A stretch of DNA of 64,000 bases from contig CACOHS010000002.1 in the NCBI GenBank assembly GCA_902627055.1, positions 68,380-132,379 of the forward strand, in the 5' to 3' direction. This DNA comes from an uncultured SAR86 cluster bacterium. GTDB taxonomy: Bacteria > Pseudomonadota > Gammaproteobacteria > Magnimaribacterales > D2472. This document shows positions 19,454-29,955 of the stretch, one piece after another; position 1 is the first letter of the stretch, and each line of letters opens with the position of its first letter. The notes under the pieces were generated by a model. The model did no database searches. It was not told where the DNA came from and was given only the letters and a program-made list of their open reading frames with translations. The translations under genes were made by a program, and so were the position numbers.

Positions 19454-20938
19454 TTAGTCTCCTACTAACTCACTATCAATTAATTTAAATCTATTTCTAC
19501 CATCTTTTTTCGCATCATAAAGTCGTTCGTCGGCTTTATTAGTCAAGTCCGCAGAGGTTTCTGTCTCTGTGGAAAATGCTACGCCACCACTAGAGCTCAC
19601 TTTTATATCTGTGCCTTCAAAATTAACAATATTATTATTAATTTTTTTAATTAATTTTGCACAAAATTCTTTTGCTTCCTCGGGGCTAAGATACAAAATA
19701 GCTAAAAATTCTTCTCCCCCTATTCTACCAACTATGTTTGGAGATGAAATCTCAGATTGCAATAATTGTGCAAACGATATCAAAACAGCATCTCCGCCAG
19801 CGTGACCATAATTGTCATTAACTTGTTTAAAAAAATCAATATCAAACATAATGGTTGCAAACTGACGATCTTTTGATTGCTTAGAATTCTCCATTGCCTC
19901 ATCTAAAGCTTCAAAAATTACTCTTCGATTATAAATTCCCGTTAATTGATCTGTCGTTGCTTGAATATGTAATTTATCTACTAATTCTTTTTCACGCTCA
20001 CGCCAAAACTTTCTTTCTAAAGCAGCAACAACTTTTGCTAATAAAATTGTTCCATTGATGGGTTTTGGGAGGTAGTCTTGAGCGCCTAATTGAATACACT
20101 TTGAAATACTATCAACATCATTAAATGCTGAAACCATAATCACTGGTAAAGATTCAGCATTATGTTCTTTTCTAAAAGTTTTAAGTAATTCCAAACCATT
20201 AATATCAGGCAAAATTACATCTAGCAGAATTAAGTCAGGCGTTTTTTTGAATACTTCGCTGATGGCAGTATTTCCATCATAAGCAGTTCGACAACTAAGT
20301 CCCTGCATTGATAGTCGTCTTTGAAGAACTTCACAGTTTGTTACATTATCGTCAACTATTAAAATATCAGATTCCTTTATTTCATCTCCTAGTGTTATCG
20401 AATACTCAATGTCACCCAATGACTTAAACAATGCCTCAGCTGTTTCAAGTTGATTAGAGGAATTATCATCTTTAGGATCAATTGATTCACCTCGAATATA
20501 ATCCACAAAATTCTCTATTGCGGTCTCAGTTTCTCTAGCCAGATTAATAATTTGTTGGAAATCCTCTAAAGTCCCTTCCTCTAGATCATCTTCATAGTCC
20601 TCCATCAATATTTCACTGTAGCCAATAATTGCGTTTAATGGGGTTCTAAGATTGTGACGAAGCTCTGAGTATTCTTCTGCAGATTTTTTTGATGAATCGG
20701 CATTTACACCAGTATTTTGAACAAATGCAACCTCGTACTGATCAATCAACTTTGAACATGATGATTTAATTTGCTCAATTTCATCCTCAGACTCAAGCTC
20801 AGCATCAGTAAGAATTTTTTCGACCATATCCACATAATCAAATATTGCATTTGCTGGTGTTATAAAGTCTTGTTTAATTTGTGTTAAAACAATTTCCTCT
20901 GCACCTTTGGATGTTTCTTTTGGAGTAAGTTTATCCAT
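19454..20938 (-). CDS. Response regulator diguanylate cyclase (HisKA-like H-box region + REC + GGDEF)
   Basis: LRHNLRTPLNAIIGYSEIL; VDDNVTNCEVLQRRL...LILLDVILPDINGLEL; GRIGGEEFLAIL. Confidence 0.93.
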   Translation of the reverse strand: MDKLTPKETSKGAEEIVLTQIKQDFITPANAIFDYVDMVEKILTDAELESEDEIEQIKSSCSKLIDQYEVAFVQNTGVNADSSKKSAEEYSELRHNLRTPLNAIIGYSEILMEDYEDDLEEGTLEDFQQIINLARETETAIENFVDYIRGESIDPKDDNSSNQLETAEALFKSLGDIEYSITLGDEIKESDILIVDDNVTNCEVLQRRLSMQGLSCRTAYDGNTAISEVFKKTPDLILLDVILPDINGLELLKTFRKEHNAESLPVIMVSAFNDVDSISKCIQLGAQDYLPKPINGTILLAKVVAALERKFWREREKELVDKLHIQATTDQLTGIYNRRVIFEALDEAMENSKQSKDRQFATIMFDIDFFKQVNDNYGHAGGDAVLISFAQLLQSEISSPNIVGRIGGEEFLAILYLSPEEAKEFCAKLIKKINNNIVNFEGTDIKVSSSGGVAFSTETETSADLTNKADERLYDAKKDGRNRFKLIDSELVGD

Positions 20939-20940
20939 AA

Positions 20941-22035
20941 TTAATTATCCTTGCTCTTGAACGAATCGAGAAAATTAGGTCGGTGCATCAGATAGCCTTG
21001 TCCAATCTTACATCCAAGATTGATCATCATTTTCTTATCTTCCTCAGTCTCAATACCCTCACCAATCATCTCTAATTGAAGATCTTCGCAAACTTCTGAA
21101 ACAAAACTTATTAATCTTGCTGTCGATGGATCTGACACATTAAAAGTAAAATGTTTATCTAATTTAACAACATCAATTGGCAAGTCTCTGACATATTTTA
21201 AAGATGCATAGCCAGCTCCAAAGTCATCCAAAGCAATTTTTATTCCTTTTTTCTTTAAAGTATTCAGGGAATCAGAGGCTACATTGATATCTGCAAGTTC
21301 AGCAGTCTCGGTAACCTCTAGACCAAATTGATTGGGAGCTAGTTTATGCTTTTCAACAAAATCTGTAAAAATTGAACAAAACTCTGGATGCATAATAGTA
21401 TGAGCCGAAACATTCAGGTAAACAGTTGCATCTTTAAATCCAATTTCATCTTTAATTGCAAAAAATTTTTCCAATTGAACCAACGATTCTAAAACAACTA
21501 GCGAGAACAAACTTTCTCCTTCTATCTGAGGGATTATTTGATCATTTGGTAAGTAACCGCCCTCTCCATCTTTTAATCTAAGCAAAGCTTCTATTCCAGT
21601 TACTTCATTTGTTTCAAGATTTACTTGTTTTTGATAGGCCAATTCAATTCTTTGATGCTCTATACAATCTATTGTTTTTCTTAATGCATCTAGTCCAGAT
21701 CTTGAAGAGCACAACAATTCAATTAACATTATCCCACTCGAAATATCAACAGGAATCATATGAACTCTGGTCCTCATGAAAAAGTTTATCTGTCTTAGTG
21801 AAATCTCTATTGGGGTATCGTAATAAAGAGCAATTGAATCTAGATCACCAAAATTATTAGTTATCTTTTCATCAATTTTTACAACAGCCAATTCATCTAG
21901 AGTATTTAAATTAAAAATATACTTGGCAGCAATATTTGCCCAAGCAATTGAGCCATCTAGCTCATAAATAATGTATGGACTTGGATGATGTTGTAGAGAC
22001 TTTATTAAATAATTAAGCTCTTGATCAGTATGCAT
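20941..22035 (-). CDS. EAL-domain c-di-GMP phosphodiesterase
   Basis: ELAYQKQVNLETNEVTGIEALLRL; KIALDDFGAGYASLKYVRDLPIDVVKLD. Confidence 0.93.
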   Translation of the reverse strand: MHTDQELNYLIKSLQHHPSPYIIYELDGSIAWANIAAKYIFNLNTLDELAVVKIDEKITNNFGDLDSIALYYDTPIEISLRQINFFMRTRVHMIPVDISSGIMLIELLCSSRSGLDALRKTIDCIEHQRIELAYQKQVNLETNEVTGIEALLRLKDGEGGYLPNDQIIPQIEGESLFSLVVLESLVQLEKFFAIKDEIGFKDATVYLNVSAHTIMHPEFCSIFTDFVEKHKLAPNQFGLEVTETAELADINVASDSLNTLKKKGIKIALDDFGAGYASLKYVRDLPIDVVKLDKHFTFNVSDPSTARLISFVSEVCEDLQLEMIGEGIETEEDKKMMINLGCKIGQGYLMHRPNFLDSFKSKDN

Positions 22036-22040
22036 CTATG

Positions 22041-22508
22041 TTATCCGTATAATTTACTTTGTTTAATCTGCTCATCAACGAGTTCAACAAAATCTTCAGC
22101 AAAAGTAATTTTTATGAACTCCCAAATCTCCAGATGTTTTGGTTCTTTAAAGAGTGTCTTGAATGAAATTAACATTGCATTCCATTCATCCTCATCGAGC
22201 ATACCTATTTTAAATTGATAAAATTGATTTTCTCTTGCGCGAAGCATCACACTGAAATATGTTAAATATACTGCATTCTCTTCTTTAGTAAGCTCCTCAT
22301 TATTTCGTAGCTTTAATTTGGTACCAACTAGGATTGGTTTCATTCCAGCAAGAGCAACTTTTTGATGAGAATCAGCAATATTTTGTCTTGCATTAGCTCT
22401 TGCAACTCTGTTTTGCTCTTTCAATTCAGTAACAAGAAAATACACTGTTACTAAGACCGTAAATGGACCGATAGTCTGCAAAATTAGAATAATATTCTCG
22501 AAACTCAC
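22041..22508 (-). CDS. Hypothetical protein with one N-terminal TM segment
   Basis: 155-aa ORF, single hydrophobic segment, adjacent to EAL gene. Confidence 0.6.
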   Translation of the reverse strand: MSFENIILILQTIGPFTVLVTVYFLVTELKEQNRVARANARQNIADSHQKVALAGMKPILVGTKLKLRNNEELTKEENAVYLTYFSVMLRARENQFYQFKIGMLDEDEWNAMLISFKTLFKEPKHLEIWEFIKITFAEDFVELVDEQIKQSKLYG

Positions 22509-22615
22509 TTGTATGCAATATGTGTATTTTTATTACTTTAATATAAGGTTTTTTTATATGTCGGTAAAGAAACTTATGGATATAAAAAAATTTTCTAAAG
22601 TATAATTAAAACCAC

Positions 22616-22692
22616 GCGCCCGTAGCTCAGCTGGATAGAGTACTTGGCTACGAACCAAGGGGTCGGGAGTTCGAATCTCTCCGGGTGCGCCA
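22616..22692 (+). tRNA. tRNA-Arg(ACG)
   Basis: GCGCCCGTAGCTCAGCTGGATAGAGTACTTGGCTACGAACCAAGG...GTTCGAATC...CGGGTGCGCCA; anticodon loop CTACGAA; encoded CCA. Confidence 0.97.
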
Positions 22693-22708
22693 ACTCATAT
22701 TTATGCTC

Positions 22709-24157
22709 CTATTTATTATTATAGAGCTTTAATGTTGAATCTTTTATTGAAAATAATCGAACCAAAAAAATATCTTTTAAATAATTTTGATAATTTCTCC
22801 AGGGCGACTTCATACCTTGTTTTGGCATTATGTCGAGAGCTCTTTGCACATAACCTGAAGTAAAATCTATGTATTCGTCATCAACCACTGCATGAGAATC
22901 TTCTTCAGGTAAACATACGGAAACTTTTTGTTTATCCATCAGGTTCAATAATCTACAAACATATTCACAGGTAAGATCTGCCCTGAGCGTCCATGAGGCA
23001 TTTACATAACCAAATGTGAATGCAAGATTAGGGACTCCACTTAACATCATCCCTTTGTAGGCAAGCTTAGTATTAGGTACTACTTCTTCGTCATCTACTG
23101 AAACATTAATATCGTTAAGCATATTTATCTCAATGCCTGTGGCAGAAATAATAATATCTGCATCAATTTGTTCGCCGGATTCAACCAAAATTCCATTTTT
23201 ATTGAATGATTTGATCACATCGGTCACAACCGAAGCTTTCTTATCTCTTATTGAAGCAAAAAGGTCGCTATCAGGAACAAGGCACATGCGTTGATCCCAG
23301 GGATTATATCTTGGAGTAAAATGTTTCTCTACATCATAATCTTGACCGAGTTCATCTCTAACCAAATCAATTATTCGTTTTTTTATCCAATTGGGATATT
23401 TTCTTGATAAATAAAAGCCCAAACTTGTTCTCAGAATATTTTTCCATCTGATCAAAAAGTAACTCAAACGAATAGGTAAAATTTTATTAAGAGATTGGCT
23501 CCAGGAATCCTCTCCTGGACCAGAAATAACATAGCTAGGCGAACGTTGCAACATGGTAACGTGTTCAGCTTTTTTAGCAATTGCTGGCACCAATGTGATT
23601 GCAGTGGCTCCGCTGCCGATAACTATTACTTTTTTATTAGTATAATCTAAGGACTCATCCCAGAACTGTGGATGAATTAATTTACCTTGAAATTCTTCTT
23701 GATTAGGAAATGTCGGCATAAAAGGTTTGTCATAACTATAATAACCGCCACATAAAAAAAGAAAATTACAAGTCATGGATATCTCATCTCCATTGCTGAG
23801 AACTTTTAACTCCCAAACTGATTTATCTGAAGACCAATTAGATGAGATAACTTTTTGATTAAAACTTATTTTTTCTCTTAAGTTATATTCATCAACAGTC
23901 TCATTTAAATATTCAAGAATAGATGGTCCATCTGCAATAGACTTTTTATGTATCCATGGTTTAAAACGAAATCCTAGTGTATGCATATCAGAGTCTGAGC
24001 GAACACCAGGATATTTAAAAAGGTCCCAGGTGCCTCCCAATGAGCTTCTGCCTTCTAATATTGCAAAAGATTTATTGGGGCAGCTTTTTTGAAGATTGTA
24101 TCCAGCAGCAATGCCCGAAATACCTGCTCCTACTACAATAATGTCCTTATGCATCAA
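22709..24157 (-). CDS. FAD-dependent monooxygenase (FMO/Baeyer-Villiger type)
   Basis: VGAGISGIAAGYNLQ, GRSSLGGTWDLFKYPGVRSDSDMHTLGFRF, VIGSGATAITLVP. Confidence 0.92.
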   Translation of the reverse strand: MMHKDIIVVGAGISGIAAGYNLQKSCPNKSFAILEGRSSLGGTWDLFKYPGVRSDSDMHTLGFRFKPWIHKKSIADGPSILEYLNETVDEYNLREKISFNQKVISSNWSSDKSVWELKVLSNGDEISMTCNFLFLCGGYYSYDKPFMPTFPNQEEFQGKLIHPQFWDESLDYTNKKVIVIGSGATAITLVPAIAKKAEHVTMLQRSPSYVISGPGEDSWSQSLNKILPIRLSYFLIRWKNILRTSLGFYLSRKYPNWIKKRIIDLVRDELGQDYDVEKHFTPRYNPWDQRMCLVPDSDLFASIRDKKASVVTDVIKSFNKNGILVESGEQIDADIIISATGIEINMLNDINVSVDDEEVVPNTKLAYKGMMLSGVPNLAFTFGYVNASWTLRADLTCEYVCRLLNLMDKQKVSVCLPEEDSHAVVDDEYIDFTSGYVQRALDIMPKQGMKSPWRNYQNYLKDIFLVRLFSIKDSTLKLYNNK

Positions 24158-25812
24158 TAATCCTTATTCATATTACGCGATAAATCTCTTATAGATTTAA
24201 ATTCATTATCTTCATACCAATTTGGCCATTGTGAACTATTTGCTAATTCATTGCTAATGTTAAAAATAACATCAATTGTTTGATTCAACCCATCTAAGTT
24301 CCATGACTTATCATATTCATCGGCTACGCCATGATAAGCATCCATTTGATATTGTTGTAAAATTTGATAGCCAGCTTCCTTTCCACCATCAACTAAATCA
24401 AAACCACCACCAGAGTAAAGCACTGGAACTCCTCTTTTTGCAAAACTAATATGATCGGATCTATAAAAAAATCCTTTTTCAGGACTTGGATCTGGATTGA
24501 TATATCTTCCAAATTTATCTAGTTCTTGTTCTAAAATATCTTCTAACTCAGATGCACCATAACCAATAACTACCATATCTTTAGTAAGACCTGTTGGTAA
24601 AACAGCGTCATAATTAAAACCAGCAACAACATTTGATAATTCAATTGGCGGATATTTTGCAAAGTATTCAGAGCCAAGTAATCCAGATTCTTCAAGGGTT
24701 AGAGCTAAAAACATAATTGATCTGTCAGTTTTTACATCTGAAAACCTTTTGGCAAACTCCATAACTGCTGCAATGCCTGTAGCATTGTCTACAGCTCCAT
24801 TAGCGATATTATCAGCATTAGGCGCCAATCCATCTACAATGCCAATATGATCCCAATGTGCCATAAATAAGATATATTCATCTGGTCTTTTAAAACCTCT
24901 TTTGATTGCGGCAACATTATGAGACTGAAGATATCTAACTTTATTATGTATTTCCGAGTTTAGAGTTAATCCTCTTAAAGGAAATGCAGAAAAAGTTTTT
25001 TCTAAAGCAATTTCTTTTAAGGATTGATAATTAAAACCTGTGAAATTCAGAACTTCATCCAAAGTAATATCTCTTATCCATCCCTCAAGAACAGTTCTAT
25101 CAGCTCCTAAATCTTCACGCTGTAAATCCAATTGTGGGCCTTGCCAACTATTTTCTACAACTGACCAAGGATAAGCAGCTGGTTCTTCCTCATGAACAAT
25201 GATTGCAGCTGCGGCTCCTTGGCGGGCAGCTTCTTCAAATTTGTATGTCCATCTACCGTAATAAGTCATTGATCTACCATTAAAAAGTCTTAATTTTCCT
25301 GAAGCAAAGCCAGGATCATTAACAAGTATTACAACAGTTTTGCCTCTAACATCAATGTCTTCATAATCATTCCAGTTATATTCAGGAGCAACGATCCCAT
25401 AACCAACAAAGACAACTTCACTATCTCTGATTTTTCTATATTCTCTTGCCTGCTTTGTCCAAAAAACAACTTCTTTACCAGTAACCATTTTTCTATCATT
25501 ACCCCGAAATGATAACGTTAAGTATGACGAATCTTTTAAAGTTATTTCTGATGCTGGAACCTCTAGAAGATAATTACCATTTAAAGGTTCAAGATTTAGG
25601 TCTTGAAAAGTTTTAGAAATAAAATTTTTGGTAAGTTTACCGCCCTCTGTTCCTGGTGCTCTTCCCTCAAAATCATCGGATGCAAGCGTTGAAATCCAAT
25701 ACCTCAATCTTCCATCAGTCGTATCACTCAATGACTCAGAACAACTGGATAAAATAATTAAAGAAGCTAAAACTAATAGAAATAAATGATTTTTATTTAT
25801 TTTCATGCCCAT
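24154..25812 (-). CDS. M28-family metallopeptidase, lipoprotein
   Basis: Lipobox LIILSSC; ILFMAHWDHIGI, GAVDNATGIAAVMEFA, LTLEESGLLGSEYFA, YRSDHISFAKRGVP. Confidence 0.92.
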   Translation of the reverse strand: MGMKINKNHLFLLVLASLIILSSCSESLSDTTDGRLRYWISTLASDDFEGRAPGTEGGKLTKNFISKTFQDLNLEPLNGNYLLEVPASEITLKDSSYLTLSFRGNDRKMVTGKEVVFWTKQAREYRKIRDSEVVFVGYGIVAPEYNWNDYEDIDVRGKTVVILVNDPGFASGKLRLFNGRSMTYYGRWTYKFEEAARQGAAAAIIVHEEEPAAYPWSVVENSWQGPQLDLQREDLGADRTVLEGWIRDITLDEVLNFTGFNYQSLKEIALEKTFSAFPLRGLTLNSEIHNKVRYLQSHNVAAIKRGFKRPDEYILFMAHWDHIGIVDGLAPNADNIANGAVDNATGIAAVMEFAKRFSDVKTDRSIMFLALTLEESGLLGSEYFAKYPPIELSNVVAGFNYDAVLPTGLTKDMVVIGYGASELEDILEQELDKFGRYINPDPSPEKGFFYRSDHISFAKRGVPVLYSGGGFDLVDGGKEAGYQILQQYQMDAYHGVADEYDKSWNLDGLNQTIDVIFNISNELANSSQWPNWYEDNEFKSIRDLSRNMNKDY

Positions 25813-25871
25813 ATGTATATTCAGATAAGTAAAGTATAAAATATATTTCCTAATTTATGGGATAGATACAT

Positions 25872-28592
25872 ATGAAAACATTAATCAAAGCCATAGCTAT
25901 GAGCTTTATATTCATCGTCAATACTCAGGCCTCTTTATTAGATGACTTGCCTGAAATAAAGTATGAGTCATTTACTTTAGACAATGGTCTTACGGTAGTT
26001 GTCCATGAAGATCGAAAAGTACCAATGGTTGCAGTTAACGTTTGGTATCACGTGGGCTCAAAAAATGAAAAGGTTGGTAAAACTGGATTTGCTCATCTCT
26101 TTGAACATCTTATGTTTAATGGAACAGAAAATTATAATAGTGAATACTTTGAACCATTCGAAAAAATAGGATCAACCGATCAAAATGGAACCACTAATTC
26201 TGATAGAACTAACTATTTCCAGAATGTTCCAACTAATGCCGTAGACTTAGCCTTGTGGATGGAGTCTGATCGAATGGGTCATTTGCTTGGAGTTGTTGAT
26301 CAAGAAAAGCTTGATGAGCAAAGAGGCGTTGTACAAAACGAAAAGCGCCAAGGTGAAAACCAACCCTATGGAAAAGCATTCACTCGAATTTCAGAAGCCG
26401 CTTTTCCAAAAGGCCATCCTTACTCATGGACAACGATAGGATCAATGGAAGATTTGGATGCTGCATCACTTGAAGATGTTCAAGAGTGGTTTAAAACCTA
26501 TTATGGTCCTAATAATGCAGTGCTAGCTCTTGCTGGAGATATAGATATAGAGACAGCAAAGGAGAAAGTTGAGAAATACTTTGGAGACATACCTGCAGGA
26601 CCGCCTTTGGTTAAACCTGACGTATGGATAGCAAAAAGAAATGAAGAGAAGCGCGACATCATGTATGACAATGTCCCTCAGGCAAGAATATACAAAGCTT
26701 GGAATGTCCCGCCCAGAGATACTGAAGCGGCAGCTCATTTTGACCTAGCATCAAGCATCTTAGTGGGAGGGAAAAACTCACCTCTATTTAAAGAACTTGT
26801 TTATGAAAAACAAATTGCAACAAGTGTTTCTGCTTTTTACTACGATAGGGAAATTGCTGGAATGTTTATTATAACGGTTGATGTGGCTGCAAGCGAAGAT
26901 CCAATAGAAGTTGAAAGAGAAATGGATAATGTTCTGCAAACATTTATACAAAAAGGTCCAAATAGAAAGTTACTTGATGCCGAAAAAACTAAAGCATTGG
27001 CTAGTTTCATAAGAGGTGCACAACGAATTGGTGGTTTTGGTGGAAAATCTGATCTACTTGCTACCTGTCAAACCTATACTGGAAATCCAGGGTGCTATAT
27101 CAATAACGCAAAATATATTGATGAGAGCACTTCTGCTAAAATTAAATCAACTTTTTCAGAGTGGATCGATAATACCCCCTATGTTCTGACTATTTTACCA
27201 AGTGACAAATTAGCAACCAATGAATCAACAGTTGATAGGTCCAAGGGCATTCCCTATCCTACTGAAAAAATCTCCTTTAAATTTCCATCTTTGCAAACTG
27301 CAGAACTATCTAATGGTGCGAAGGTTGTCTTAGCTGAACGAAAGAATATTCCCTTGGTGGAAATGAATATTCAATTTGATTTTGGATATGCTCAAGAAGA
27401 TGCTGATCAAATTGGATATACCAACTTTATGATGGATATGCTCAATGAGGGCACAAAGAAATATTCCTCATTAGAGTTTGATGAAGTTTTAGATTCATTG
27501 GGTGCAAACATGGGATTTGGTTCGGATTTAGATACATCTTATGTATCCATCTCTTCTCTTAAAGCAAATCTTGATGAAACTTTAGATCTTGCAAAAGAGG
27601 CAATAATGTTTCCTACATTTCCTGAAACTGAGATTGCAAGAATTAAAAATCAAACACTTGCAGCGCTCAAAAGAGCTGAGTTTCAACCAGGTTCAATAGC
27701 TTTTAGAAATATAGGTAGTCTCCTGTATGGCCAAAATCATCCTTATGGAAAGCTAAGAATCGGATCTGGAGCAACTCAAGCAATTGAAAGCATTGATAGT
27801 AAAAGATTATCTAATATTCATAAGCTAGCTTTAAATCCAAATCATGTAACTTTCACTGTTGCAGGTGATATCACTTTAGATGAAATTGTCAGGCTGCTTG
27901 AATCTAAATTTGGAAAATGGATGAGTGGATCAGATACTGATTTAAAAAATATACCAAATGTTGCTTTGCCAGAAAAAAGGAAAGTTTATTTAATAAACAA
28001 ACCTAATGCCGAGCAATCTTATATTGTTGCAGGTCAACTATTGCCTCCATCTGCTACACCCGAAGAATTTAAAATTGATTATATGAACTATGCAATTGGT
28101 GGAAGCTTTACTTCAAGGCTTAATATGAATCTAAGGGAAGATAAAAGCTGGTCATATGGAGTTAGGACTCGATTGGGTGATGCTAAAGGCCAAAGATCAA
28201 TGCTCGTTACTGCTCCTGTTCAAACTGATAAAACTTCTGAATCAATCACTGAGATAGTGAATGAATATGATGCATATTTAACATCATCTCCTACCACTGA
28301 GGACGAATTAGCCAAAGGTAAAGCATCAAAGATACTGCGTCTTCCTGGTTTATTTGAAACACTTGGCTCTTTGAGAGCAGGAGTTTCTAATATCGTAACT
28401 TACGATCGAGACTTAGATTATCTCAATCAACTGCCTGCACTTTACGATCAACCATCACTAGAGGATGTAAAAGAGATGGCACAGAAATATATTAAACCTA
28501 ATCAATGGACGTGGTTAATTGTTGGGGATCTCAAAAAAATTGAAGAACCTATTAGAAATTTAAATTTAGGCGAAGTGGAGATATTGGATTAA
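25872..28592 (+). CDS. M16-family zinc peptidase, tandem M16 domains, secreted
   Basis: Signal peptide; HLFEHLMFNGTENY (HxxEH); second inactive-type M16 half. Confidence 0.95.
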   Translation: MKTLIKAIAMSFIFIVNTQASLLDDLPEIKYESFTLDNGLTVVVHEDRKVPMVAVNVWYHVGSKNEKVGKTGFAHLFEHLMFNGTENYNSEYFEPFEKIGSTDQNGTTNSDRTNYFQNVPTNAVDLALWMESDRMGHLLGVVDQEKLDEQRGVVQNEKRQGENQPYGKAFTRISEAAFPKGHPYSWTTIGSMEDLDAASLEDVQEWFKTYYGPNNAVLALAGDIDIETAKEKVEKYFGDIPAGPPLVKPDVWIAKRNEEKRDIMYDNVPQARIYKAWNVPPRDTEAAAHFDLASSILVGGKNSPLFKELVYEKQIATSVSAFYYDREIAGMFIITVDVAASEDPIEVEREMDNVLQTFIQKGPNRKLLDAEKTKALASFIRGAQRIGGFGGKSDLLATCQTYTGNPGCYINNAKYIDESTSAKIKSTFSEWIDNTPYVLTILPSDKLATNESTVDRSKGIPYPTEKISFKFPSLQTAELSNGAKVVLAERKNIPLVEMNIQFDFGYAQEDADQIGYTNFMMDMLNEGTKKYSSLEFDEVLDSLGANMGFGSDLDTSYVSISSLKANLDETLDLAKEAIMFPTFPETEIARIKNQTLAALKRAEFQPGSIAFRNIGSLLYGQNHPYGKLRIGSGATQAIESIDSKRLSNIHKLALNPNHVTFTVAGDITLDEIVRLLESKFGKWMSGSDTDLKNIPNVALPEKRKVYLINKPNAEQSYIVAGQLLPPSATPEEFKIDYMNYAIGGSFTSRLNMNLREDKSWSYGVRTRLGDAKGQRSMLVTAPVQTDKTSESITEIVNEYDAYLTSSPTTEDELAKGKASKILRLPGLFETLGSLRAGVSNIVTYDRDLDYLNQLPALYDQPSLEDVKEMAQKYIKPNQWTWLIVGDLKKIEEPIRNLNLGEVEILD

Positions 28593-29944
28593 TGGGCGAA
28601 CCAATATCTATTAGCAAGAATCTTGCTAAGAAAACGTTTAGTTCAAATGCTCATCCTCCTATTTATGATTTTGGTACTGACATAAACTTTACTGATTTAG
28701 AAGTTTTTACAAAAGGTCAGCCATTCAGCCAATATAGGGAATTACGAGAACAAGCTCCCATCTACCTTCATCCACCTTTTACAAATGATCCAGAACCTGG
28801 ATTTTGGTCATTGACCCGTCATGAGGACATACTCAAGGTTTCCTCTAATCCTAAAACCTTTTCATCTCAAGCGGGTACAGGAACAATGATAACTTTAGGC
28901 AGTGAGGATCGTAGACACCCAAAACTTTGGCGCTCTGCAATTGATCACATGCTTAATCTTGATGGTGACTTACATATTAATCTTAGACGAGAGCATATGC
29001 CCTTTTTTAAGCCTGATTATGTTGCAAATCTTCGAATCAAAGTAAAAGCAAAAGTTAGCTCCTTATTGGATGCTATTAATACTGAAGAAGAATGTAATTT
29101 TGTGACTGCCTTTTCCCAACAACTTCCAATCTTTACTTTGTCTGAAATTTTAGGGATTCCTGATGCTGATAGACAAAAGCTTGTAACCTGGATGGAATTC
29201 TTAGAATTAGCTCAATACATTCAAGTCGAGCAATTAAAAAAAGAAATGGAGGGAGAAGTTACAAACGAACCAGTAAATACTGACATGATTGATATGTTTA
29301 ATGCAATGGTAGATGAAATGTTTGAATATGGCAGAGATATCTTAAATTCAAAACGAAAAAATCCATCTGATGATTTGCTTTCAGCAATTGCAAATGCTGA
29401 GTTAGAAGGACAAAAACTAAGTCCAGAGTTCCTAGACGGTTCATGGTTATTAATCATTTTTGCTGGAAATGACACTACTAGAAATACACTCAGTGGTGCA
29501 ATCAAACTCTTAACTGAAAATCCGGACCAAAAACAAAAGCTAATTGAAAATCCAGAATTAATGCCTAATTTTCTTCAAGAATGCATTCGCATGGTCTCTC
29601 CAGTGATTCATATGCGCAGAACAACGACCTGTGAAACAGAGCTTGGAGGACAATTAATGGGTCCTGGTGAAAAAATTGTAATGTGGTATGGAGCTGCAAA
29701 TAGAGATCCATCAGTTTTTACCAATCCAGATAAATTTGATATCGAACGTGAAAATGCTGACAAGCATCTTGCATTTGGCATTGGCAGACATACTTGCGTT
29801 GGTAAGCCTGTAGCTTTGATGCAATTAGAAGAATCTTACAAACAGATATTATCGCGTTTTCCAAATATTCATATGAGTGGAAATTGGAAAGTAGCACCTA
29901 ACAACTTTGTTCATGCGATTCAAGAAATGCCAGTTAAATTTTAA
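28592..29944 (+). CDS. Cytochrome P450
   Basis: AGNDTTRNTLSGA I-helix; FGIGRHTCVGKPVALMQLEE heme-binding loop. Confidence 0.96.
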   Translation: MGEPISISKNLAKKTFSSNAHPPIYDFGTDINFTDLEVFTKGQPFSQYRELREQAPIYLHPPFTNDPEPGFWSLTRHEDILKVSSNPKTFSSQAGTGTMITLGSEDRRHPKLWRSAIDHMLNLDGDLHINLRREHMPFFKPDYVANLRIKVKAKVSSLLDAINTEEECNFVTAFSQQLPIFTLSEILGIPDADRQKLVTWMEFLELAQYIQVEQLKKEMEGEVTNEPVNTDMIDMFNAMVDEMFEYGRDILNSKRKNPSDDLLSAIANAELEGQKLSPEFLDGSWLLIIFAGNDTTRNTLSGAIKLLTENPDQKQKLIENPELMPNFLQECIRMVSPVIHMRRTTTCETELGGQLMGPGEKIVMWYGAANRDPSVFTNPDKFDIERENADKHLAFGIGRHTCVGKPVALMQLEESYKQILSRFPNIHMSGNWKVAPNNFVHAIQEMPVKF

Positions 29945-29955
29945 TTCAGCAAATT

